From Rhizonema sp. PD37 (GTDB taxonomy: Bacteria > Cyanobacteriota > Cyanobacteriia > Cyanobacteriales > Nostocaceae), in the NCBI GenBank assembly GCA_029379215.1, contig JAQYWO010000065.1:1-32689 (forward strand): a stretch of 32,689 bases of DNA. The letters are read 5' to 3'. The notes beneath the pieces are model-generated. The model had not been told where the DNA came from, ran no database searches, and saw nothing but the letters and a program-made list of their open reading frames with translations. Below are positions 1 through 6,405 of this stretch, piece by piece; positions within the stretch are counted from its first letter, which is position 1, and every line of letters begins with the position of its first letter. A program made the position numbers and the translations under genes.

Positions 1-69
1 TCCGTAATTCTCTAGGTGTTATTTTCCGATCGCTTGTCTTTAGTCTAAACTCCAGTCACGTCTTAATCA

Positions 70-2640
70 ATGGAGTATCTGACTGAACCTACTCAAATAC
101 AAGCGCAAATTACTAAGTTAGCTGCGGCTAAAATATTATGGCTAGATACAGAAATTGCTGACTGGAATACCCCATATCCAAAGTTATCTCTAATTCAGGT
201 GCTAGCCGAGCCTACAGATTTGACAGGTGAATCGGCTTATATTCTCGATGTTTTACGCAAACCTGATATAGCAGCATACTTTATTAACCAAATTATGGTT
301 AATCCTCAAATAGAAAAGGTGTTCCACAATGCCGTTTTTGATTTGAAATATCTGGGAAGAGAGCTAGCACAAAATGTGACTTGTACCTTAAAGATAGCTA
401 GAAAGATTAGACGTGAAGTTTTACAAGTATCTAACTTACAACTGAAAACTTTAGCAGTAGAACTTTGTCACTTCTCTAATGTCGATAAAGAAGAACAGGG
501 AAGCGACTGGGGAAAGCGTCCTCTTACTCAAAAGCAGCTTTATTATGCGGCAATGGATACTGTTTATCTTGCTGCTGTACATCGTCGCTTATTAGAAGTT
601 TATAATCCTAATCTTGCAAGTACTATTTTTAATATGTCAGCTAATGGCTTTAAGCCGTATACAGAAAATAAAAATTCATCTTTAACTGCTACGAAAGTCA
701 GAGTTGCCTTTGAATGTCCTCGACTGTTTTATTTAAATGACAACTTCGGAGGAAAGACTTTATTTTTACCGCGAGATACTCAAACTGGAATCGGCAACGT
801 ATTTCATCAATTAGCTGATGAATTTATTAGCTTAGCATGTCAGGAACCTCAATTTAAAGAGTTGTTTCAACCAGATGCAGCCCAATTACTGGTGGAGGAA
901 ATTGCCTCTAGTATGCAACAGCTTTTTTATGTAAGAAAATTTTATTCTTACTTGCAAGAATCAGTAAAAAAGGATAATAGTAAAGCACAATCCCTGCTCA
1001 AAGTTTGGGAAGGCTTACAAGGGTTAATCAGACACTTTGCAGAATTGCTGGTTGTTAATCGGCGTTATTGTGACGCAAATACAGTGATTCGTAACACTTT
1101 TGTCACTGAAGAACGTAGCCTTGAACATTACTTTCCTCTGGCTGATGGTACGCAGCAACGGATCGCAGGGGAATTTGATTGCTTGATTTTCAATTATGAA
1201 TTCAAACGCCTATGTGTAGTGGAGTTTAAAACCTATCAGCCTGTAGATCCTTCAGCGCAGTTAGCACAAGTTGCTCTTTACAGTTATATGCTATGGCAGA
1301 AGAAAAAAGTAGCCGTTGACTCAGCTGTTTACTGTGTTTTGCCAGAATTCAAAGAGTATCAGTATTCCTGGGAACAGCTAGAAAGTACGGTGCATCAGCT
1401 TATTCCTTATAAATTAAAACAAATGCGGCAATGGTTGACTTGGAAACCACCATCACCCAACCCACCACCGTCAACAACTCAGCCTTACCTGTGTGAAATT
1501 TGTCCACAACAGCAAAAGTGTCAAAGTTATTTTGAAGTTGAGAAGAGTGAGTCTTCTGGGAAAAAAGATGAGCCACATGTCGATTCCAGAGATGATGACA
1601 GGCAAACTTTCAATGCTGATGCGATCGCTGAGAAATTGCTAGCCACCCTGCAATCTTTCGGTATTGGTGTTGACTACCACGGATGTGCGATCGCACCTAG
1701 TTTCATCAGAGTGAAGCTCAAACCGCATCCGGGTGTTAAAATCAACACTCTACTGAAATTATCTGCTGATTTACAAGTGCATATGGAGTTAGCAAATCCA
1801 CCTTTGATTGCTCCCCAAGCTGGATATGTGAGTGTTGATTTACCTCGTCCAGATAGACAAGTGGCTAAGTTTGAAGATTTTGTCAAGTCGCAAATTTTAC
1901 CAGTAACAGCAGCAGTCAAAATTGCCATTGGGGTGAATTTAGAAGGGCAGTTAGTAGAAGCAGATTTGTCTGATCCGAATTCTTGTCACTTTTTGGTAGG
2001 TGGCACAACTGGAAGTGGGAAGAGTGAGTTTTTGCGATCGCTCCTTCTCAGCCTACTCGTTCGTTATTCCCCGCAACATCTACAAATTGCCTTAGTTGAT
2101 CCCAAACGAGTGACTTTTCCAGAGTTTGAGGAGATGAAATGGTTGTACTCACCGATTGTGAAAGATGGCGAAATGGCGATCGAACTAATGGACAAGTTAG
2201 TGACACAAATGGAGTCGCGTTATCAACGATTTGAGAAAGCCAAGTGTGCCGATATCAGTACTTACAATCAACGTATCCATCAACCTTTACCTCGGATTGT
2301 CTGCATTTTTGATGAATATGCCGACTTTATGACAGAAAAGGAAATCCGCACGCCATTAGAACAAAGTATCAAACGCTTGGGAGCAATGGCACGGGCAGCG
2401 GGAATTCATCTTATTGTTGCCACGCAACGCCCAGAAGCCAAGGTTGTCACCCCCATTATCCGCTCAAATCTCCCTGGAAGAGTTGCCTTGCGTACTGCAA
2501 GTATTGCAGACTCAGCTATTGTCTTAGGTGGCACAGAAACATCAGCAGCTTACTTGTTAGGTAAAGGTGATTTACTCTATCAAGTTGGTTCTCAACTACA
2601 ACGCCTACAAAGCTTGTTGGCAATGAATATTCAATTATAA
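70..2640 (+). CDS. DEDDy exonuclease / Cas4-like nuclease / FtsK motor fusion
   Basis: Three enzymatic modules are visible in one 856-aa protein. Residues 20-180 look like an RNase D-type 3'-5' exonuclease: D26 and E28 in LDTE, D91 in FHNAVFD, and the YxxxD motif at Y159/D163. Residues 205-490 look like a RecB/Cas4-type PD-(D/E)XK nuclease: H246, D370 and the E385-x-K387 pair in VVEFKTY. C216 together with C475, C478 and C484 is the arrangement that holds a 4Fe-4S cluster in Cas4, AddB and Dna2. Residues 520-856 form an FtsK/SpoIIIE motor with Walker A GTTGSGKS (645-652), Walker B IFDEY (D748/E749) and ATQRP (784-788). The membrane segments and DNA-reading gamma domain of cell-division FtsK are absent. 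I infer a soluble DNA pump coupled to two nucleases, plausibly for defence or mobile-element processing. The biological role is not known to me. The ATG at 70 is the first in frame. Confidence 0.9.
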   Translation: MEYLTEPTQIQAQITKLAAAKILWLDTEIADWNTPYPKLSLIQVLAEPTDLTGESAYILDVLRKPDIAAYFINQIMVNPQIEKVFHNAVFDLKYLGRELAQNVTCTLKIARKIRREVLQVSNLQLKTLAVELCHFSNVDKEEQGSDWGKRPLTQKQLYYAAMDTVYLAAVHRRLLEVYNPNLASTIFNMSANGFKPYTENKNSSLTATKVRVAFECPRLFYLNDNFGGKTLFLPRDTQTGIGNVFHQLADEFISLACQEPQFKELFQPDAAQLLVEEIASSMQQLFYVRKFYSYLQESVKKDNSKAQSLLKVWEGLQGLIRHFAELLVVNRRYCDANTVIRNTFVTEERSLEHYFPLADGTQQRIAGEFDCLIFNYEFKRLCVVEFKTYQPVDPSAQLAQVALYSYMLWQKKKVAVDSAVYCVLPEFKEYQYSWEQLESTVHQLIPYKLKQMRQWLTWKPPSPNPPPSTTQPYLCEICPQQQKCQSYFEVEKSESSGKKDEPHVDSRDDDRQTFNADAIAEKLLATLQSFGIGVDYHGCAIAPSFIRVKLKPHPGVKINTLLKLSADLQVHMELANPPLIAPQAGYVSVDLPRPDRQVAKFEDFVKSQILPVTAAVKIAIGVNLEGQLVEADLSDPNSCHFLVGGTTGSGKSEFLRSLLLSLLVRYSPQHLQIALVDPKRVTFPEFEEMKWLYSPIVKDGEMAIELMDKLVTQMESRYQRFEKAKCADISTYNQRIHQPLPRIVCIFDEYADFMTEKEIRTPLEQSIKRLGAMARAAGIHLIVATQRPEAKVVTPIIRSNLPGRVALRTASIADSAIVLGGTETSAAYLLGKGDLLYQVGSQLQRLQSLLAMNIQL

Positions 2641-2655
2641 TTATCTAGAAACCTT

Positions 2656-2691
2656 TGCTCAGTTGGACACCTTACACCTGGATACTGAGCA
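2656..2691. repeat. 8-bp inverted repeat after the fusion gene
   Basis: TGCTCAGT (2656-2663) and ACTGAGCA (2684-2691) are perfect inverted copies separated by 20 nt, just downstream of the fusion gene stop. No T-run follows, so this is at best a weak transcript-end structure or a protein site. The rest of the 137-nt gap shows nothing recognisable. Confidence 0.3.
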
Positions 2692-2777
2692 GAGCAAACG
2701 TCGGAATATTAACAAGAAACTCATTTTGTCAAAAATATAACGTTTCTCAGTAGAACTCTAGGTTTTGTGATAGATTT

Positions 2778-3017
2778 ATGACAAGTTCGGAAGTACTTAG
2801 AAGTGTGGCAGCAGAAATTCAGTTGTTCAATGATCTTGAGCAGAAAGAAACTTTTCTGTTTGTGTTAGGGGCATTATTTGCTCGCGTGATTAGCTTAAAA
2901 AAAGCAGCAGAAATTATGGAAATAGAACCCAATTTCTTTCTAGAGCTATTGAACATGATGGGTTTAGAGTTTTCCTATCTCACTCCACAAGATGTTGCAC
3001 TGGAAAAGGATTGGTAA
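2778..3017 (+). CDS. UPF0175-family antitoxin-like small protein
   Basis: A 79-aa protein. Residues 35-70 have the UPF0175 (PF03683) signature: an 'ISLKKAAEIMEI' helix followed by a second helix ending 'FLELLNMMGLEFSY', which reads as a small helix-turn-helix. UPF0175 proteins are usually antitoxins or regulators placed directly upstream of a PIN-domain toxin. Here no toxin follows, because the next gene is the ParB-like gene on the opposite strand. The ORF lies 137 nt after the exonuclease-nuclease-FtsK fusion and on the same strand, so it could be co-transcribed and serve that protein. It may equally be a solitary antitoxin left from a lost pair. No strong ribosome binding site is seen. Confidence 0.6.
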   Translation: MTSSEVLRSVAAEIQLFNDLEQKETFLFVLGALFARVISLKKAAEIMEIEPNFFLELLNMMGLEFSYLTPQDVALEKDW

Positions 3018-3034
3018 GGAATGTGTTGATTGTC

Positions 3035-3772
3035 TTAACCAATATTTTCAGAAAAAGAATCAATAATTTTTAGCATTGTTTTGTCTGCTAAGCCATCAAT
3101 ACGCTCTACTATATTACTAAAAGATGTAAACTTGCTTTTTTGACGCTCGCTGATGATTCTTTCAATTATTTGATTCTTGACCTTCAATCTTTTGAGTTTA
3201 TAAGTAAGCTCTGCTAAACTAAAAGTATTAACTGCCTCTAAAGGTTCAATCGGTTTTGGAAGTTTGTTTTCTACTTCCTCTAATCTTTCATTAACTTTTT
3301 GAATTTCTAGTCTAAACTCTGCTTGTAACTCAAGCAAGCGGCTTTCACCTCGTGATTCTATATTTGTGATACGAGTCTCTGTATTAATAAGCCGTGATTC
3401 TGTGACTGTGGAAATAAACTCTTTGTCAATTGAACGAGTTGATTCGCTGGGAAGAGCAGGTTTTGGCTTTCTTAGTAATTCTATTTGCTTTGTGATCAAC
3501 TCCTCATTTTCAGGCTCAATAATAAAGACTCCAATCATCTCACCTTTACGAGCATTTATTTCTCTAGCTCTAACAGCAGCCTGATACTCAAACTCCCCAT
3601 TTATTACTTCGTATGACTGTAGACTGGTTCGGCGAACTACAATAGGGTTAATTACTCCTTCTAATTCTAAAATTAATTTGGCTGCCTGTTCTATGTCATC
3701 ATCTGAAAAGTTTGAACGAGATTGAGTAGAAGTTATTTTTTTTACAGCAATAAGTGAAGTAGAAAGTTTCAT
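3035..3772 (-). CDS. ParB-like partition/nuclease-fold protein with coiled coil
   Basis: A 245-aa protein whose first 95 residues resemble the ParB/sulfiredoxin N-terminal fold: 'EGVINPIVVRR' followed by 'YEVINGEFEYQAAVRA', the position of the ParB G-E-R/F-R motif. Residues about 125-170 are charged and heptad-like, so probably coiled coil. The C-terminal 70 residues end in a helix-hairpin-helix-like stretch ('FTSFSNIVERIDGLADKTMLKII') that could bind DNA. Its start overlaps the stop of the upstream ParA gene by 4 nt (ATGA), which signals translational coupling. By context it is the ParA partner. The central helix-turn-helix expected in chromosomal ParB is not visible, so it is closer to plasmid or island ParB variants. 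Partner function is inferred. Confidence 0.65.
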   Translation of the reverse strand: MKLSTSLIAVKKITSTQSRSNFSDDDIEQAAKLILELEGVINPIVVRRTSLQSYEVINGEFEYQAAVRAREINARKGEMIGVFIIEPENEELITKQIELLRKPKPALPSESTRSIDKEFISTVTESRLINTETRITNIESRGESRLLELQAEFRLEIQKVNERLEEVENKLPKPIEPLEAVNTFSLAELTYKLKRLKVKNQIIERIISERQKSKFTSFSNIVERIDGLADKTMLKIIDSFSENIG

Positions 3773-4629
3773 GAGGACATTCCTATTTTTCGTAATACTT
3801 CTTTTGCTAGCAACTCAAATTCTTGAGCCGAAGTTGACTCCGGTTTAAAATCTATAACTGACATCGGATCGGCTATCTCCAGATTGCCAACCATCTGAAT
3901 TTTTTCAGCACACTTAGCCAAATCATCTCTCTCATAAATAATAGTATCCATAACATTAAGACCATACCTATTAGGGATTACTTCTAATCGTTGTGGCAAA
4001 GTATGTTTGACGAATTGGTTATTGGTCGATATTTTGCAAGGAAGAACTCCTATAATCTCTATAGGCTGTTTTCTTATCTGCTTTCTATATGCATTAATAG
4101 TTTTGAGAAATTCTTTAACATTTACTAGTCCTTGATTCGCAAAAGGCTTCAAGTCTGATGGAATGATGAGAAAATCTGCAGCTATCAAAGCAATTTTTGC
4201 GTACAGGTTTAAAGAAGGTGGTGTATCAATCAGTACAACATCGTATTGATTTTCTACTTCTTCAAATTTCTCAATTAGTATCATCCGGCTATAATCAAGA
4301 CTAATTAAATCATTTTCATATTTCATCAAATCGATGTGTGCCGGAACTACATCGATTTCTGGACTAGAAAAATTGGATTTTCTTGCTATTTCTGAAATAG
4401 GATAAAATTCTTCTGATTGCAATATTTGTAGAATATTAGCTTCTTTTATATCATCAAACTGTTCATCATCAAATTTGACTAACCCTGTAGCAAATGTAGT
4501 GTTAGCTTGGCTGTCAAGATCAATGACTAATACTCTTTTCCCTTTCTTCCGAATAGCCGCCGCAAGGTTGACTACAGTTGTTGTTTTACCTACACCACCT
4601 TTATTGTGATATATTGCAATTACTTTCAT
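3769..4629 (-). CDS. ParA-family (MinD/ParA) ATPase
   Basis: A 286-aa ParA/Soj-type ATPase. The deviant Walker A motif KGGVGKTT lies at residues 10-17, with signature Lys10 and Lys15. The switch motif 'DLDSQANTT' is near residue 37, and Walker B is 'VVLIDTPPSLNL'. There is no N-terminal DNA-binding domain, so this is the short Soj/ParA type Ib-like form. It is the first gene of a two-gene operon, overlapping the ParB-like gene by 4 nt. Known family members position DNA or protein cargo through ATP-driven dimerisation on DNA. This copy lies in an accessory island facing the FtsK fusion, which suggests partition or maintenance of a mobile segment or a helper role for that locus, rather than main chromosome segregation. 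Confidence 0.9.
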   Translation of the reverse strand: MKVIAIYHNKGGVGKTTTVVNLAAAIRKKGKRVLVIDLDSQANTTFATGLVKFDDEQFDDIKEANILQILQSEEFYPISEIARKSNFSSPEIDVVPAHIDLMKYENDLISLDYSRMILIEKFEEVENQYDVVLIDTPPSLNLYAKIALIAADFLIIPSDLKPFANQGLVNVKEFLKTINAYRKQIRKQPIEIIGVLPCKISTNNQFVKHTLPQRLEVIPNRYGLNVMDTIIYERDDLAKCAEKIQMVGNLEIADPMSVIDFKPESTSAQEFELLAKEVLRKIGMSS

Positions 4630-4806
4630 TGAATATTACCTCTTGTTGTCAGAACTCGAATGAGATTGTTTTTGATTTTTGGTTGTCTTTTTCTATTTAC
4701 ATTTTTTTATTTCTCTCCTTTTTTGACTTCTGGCAAACTATTTCTACCAATTTACTGCATAATGTATCGCTCATAAATGAGTGGTGAAAATTATTTTTTA
4801 GCAAAC

Positions 4807-5006
4807 CGCTCTGACGCTCCTACCCCAACTCCAGTTGGAGACGCTTCTCAACTCCAGTCGGAGAGGCTGCGCCAACGAGACGAACGGGGAAGCAAGCGTG
4901 ACAGGTAGCTGCTCCCAAGAGGAGAAGACAAGGGAGATAACTGCGTACTCCTTTGGGGAAGCAAGCTACAAAGCAGCGTCTCCCTTCTGGTGTGTCCGCC
5001 ACGCGA
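4807..5006. repeat. Cluster of short palindromic repeats
   Basis: About 200 nt made of short GC-rich palindromes and near copies. Examples are CCAACT-CC-AGTTGG at 4825-4838, CTCC-agtc-GGAG near 4852, two copies of a 'GGGGAAGCAAGC' block near 4887 and 4956, and 'CCAAGAGGAG' near 4915. This is the style of the dispersed palindromic repeats of filamentous cyanobacteria. ORFs on both strands through it are products of the repeats and not genes. The stretch 4630-4806 upstream is AT-rich and probably holds the promoter of the parA-like operon. Confidence 0.7.
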
Positions 5007-5013
5007 ATTTTTT

Positions 5014-5169
5014 TATGCCATTCGAGCATTTACACAATTGGAATTTATGCGAGCCGAAGAGTTAATTGAAAACTGGTATGAAGTTCAGAAAACTTTGTCT
5101 CTTCAGGTGGCTCGTGACTTCATACTAGAACACTTAAAACAGCTATGTATGCTTTATCCACATAGTTAG
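5014..5169 (+). pseudogene. Orphan 3' coding fragment of unidentified gene
   Basis: The frame from 5014 to the stop at 5167-5169 encodes about 51 residues with normal protein composition ('YAIRAFTQLEFMRAEELIENW', then 'LSLQVARDFILEHLKQLCM'). It begins abruptly at the edge of the palindromic-repeat cluster. The first ATG inside it is at 5047, with no ribosome binding site. I read it as the C-terminal remnant of a helical protein whose 5' part was lost when the repeats accumulated. The family is not recognised. A real small protein of about 40 aa starting at 5047 cannot be excluded. Confidence 0.4.
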
Positions 5170-5219
5170 CTTCTTGTCAATGCATAAGTCTTAGTACATA
5201 TATTGACAACGAATCTATC

Positions 5220-5984
5220 TTACGGGACTAATTGCTTTTGAACTCGTTTAACGCTATCACTATCGCCGCTTTGTGAGTAGAATTTTATGGCTTGTTCAAA
5301 GGCTAGTTTCGCATCGACTTTTTTATTCAAAGCAAGTAGAGAATTACCTTTAGTTTCGTATGCTTCTGGATAGTTGGGGTTAAGCTTGAGAATGCGATCG
5401 CAGTCTTTGATTGCATCTTCATATTTTTTGCGGGCAAACCGCACTACACTGCGTCGATAATAAGCATCCGTATAGCTGTCATCAAGGTCGATGGCACGAT
5501 CAAAGTCTTTGGTTGCGTCTTTGTATTCTCCAATTGCGAAACGTGCTACACCTCGGTTTACGAAAGCTTCTGCCCATTGAACTGAACTATCAATAACTTT
5601 GTCATAGTCGGCTAAAGCTGCTTGATAATTCTTCAAAGCAAATTGTGATAGTCCTCGTACATAGTAAGCTGTAGCTAATTTAGGACTGAACTTCAATGCA
5701 GTGGAAGCTTCAGTAATAGCCGCTGCGTAGTCTTTTTGCAAACGGCGAATATTGGCTTTGTCGCTGTATGCTTCAGCGTAGCTCGAATTAATACTGATGG
5801 CTTTGTCAAAGTCAGTTAACGCAGCTTGATAATCTTTTTGTTGGGTGCGGGTAAGACCGCGATTTCTGTATGCTTTGGCAAAATTGGGGTCGATTTCTAA
5901 AGCTTTATTATAGTCAGCTAAATATATAACCAAAAGTACAATTTTTGAATTCTTTATCATGAATTTTAAGATGTTATGTGACAA
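5220..5984 (-). CDS. TPR-repeat protein, N-terminus apparently truncated
   Basis: A 254-aa protein made of about six 34-residue tetratricopeptide repeats ('AYRNRGLTRTQQKDYQAALTDFDKAI' type), a scaffold for protein-protein contacts. The first 23 residues do not fit: a short hydrophobic run ('KIVLLVIYLA') leads straight into the second half of a TPR ('DYNKALEIDPNF'), whose first helix is missing. The 5' end was therefore probably lost, and the present ATG at 5984 may be fortuitous. Family members usually carry a signal peptide or several more repeats before this point. No good ribosome binding site is seen. The gene may be a decaying remnant, or it may still make a shortened protein. Its partner cannot be told from the sequence. 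Confidence 0.7.
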   Translation of the reverse strand: MSHNILKFMIKNSKIVLLVIYLADYNKALEIDPNFAKAYRNRGLTRTQQKDYQAALTDFDKAISINSSYAEAYSDKANIRRLQKDYAAAITEASTALKFSPKLATAYYVRGLSQFALKNYQAALADYDKVIDSSVQWAEAFVNRGVARFAIGEYKDATKDFDRAIDLDDSYTDAYYRRSVVRFARKKYEDAIKDCDRILKLNPNYPEAYETKGNSLLALNKKVDAKLAFEQAIKFYSQSGDSDSVKRVQKQLVP

Positions 5985-6059
5985 ATTCTCTAAGCAGGGA
6001 AAGCTGTAATAATTGCCTCACAATGCTGCTGACTTCTTATCTCATCGCCATGCAACAAC

Positions 6060-6365
6060 TTAATCAATTAATTCTCCAAGTTTATACTCAGGATTGTGTG
6101 TGATACAAATAACATATTTACCCAACTTAGGATCGAATAAGCCGATCGCACCGTAAAGATGACCTACTTTATGTGCCAAAACGAATGCTACTGGTATAGA
6201 AATAGGTCCATTAATCTTCAGCAACTGTCCCCCTATCAGTTCTCCCGACTTTGCCATTTCGTCCAGACGGGTGGCTGCATCTTTGACAATTTGGTCATTC
6301 TGGGCAGGTTCTCCAAAATTGACGCGCAAAATCTCGTCTTCTAATTCCATCAGGTACGTTGTCAT
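6060..6365 (-). CDS. csx3: Csx3-family CRISPR type III accessory protein
   Basis: A 101-aa protein if started at the ATG at 6365. An upstream in-frame ATG at 6446 would add 27 residues and run into the divergent gene. The core 'LLKINGPISIPVAFVLAHKVGHLYGAIGLFDPKLGKYVICITH' region (residues 48-92, quoted in part) matches Csx3 as I know it: a nucleotide-binding ferredoxin-like fold with conserved His and Asp near 'HLYGAIGLFDP'. Characterised Csx3 is a manganese-dependent enzyme that degrades cyclic tetra-adenylate, the messenger of type III CRISPR systems, and also trims RNA tails. It is divergent from the WYL regulator, with starts only about 40 nt apart. No type III effector gene lies in the window, so its messenger would have to come from elsewhere in the genome. 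Confidence 0.75.
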   Translation of the reverse strand: MTTYLMELEDEILRVNFGEPAQNDQIVKDAATRLDEMAKSGELIGGQLLKINGPISIPVAFVLAHKVGHLYGAIGLFDPKLGKYVICITHNPEYKLGELID

Positions 6366-6405
6366 AAGTTTAACCTGTGATCGAATGGCTCTATCATACA
6401 CGACG

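Noticed and set aside
1674..1928. Minus-strand 84-aa open frame inside the fusion gene
   Set aside because: It lies wholly within the nuclease-FtsK coding region in another frame and has no family resemblance or ribosome binding site.
4800..5010. Possible CRISPR array in the repeat cluster
   Set aside because: Repeats differ in length and spacing and are palindromic blocks. No regular repeat-spacer pattern exists here or elsewhere in the window.
4820..5065. Overlapping 69 to 76-aa open frames on both strands near 4.9 kb
   Set aside because: They are translations of the GC-rich palindromic repeat cluster and show repeat-like composition.
6271..6405. Longer N-terminus for the WYL regulator
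   Set aside because: The extension is antisense to csx3 and has no regulator-like features.
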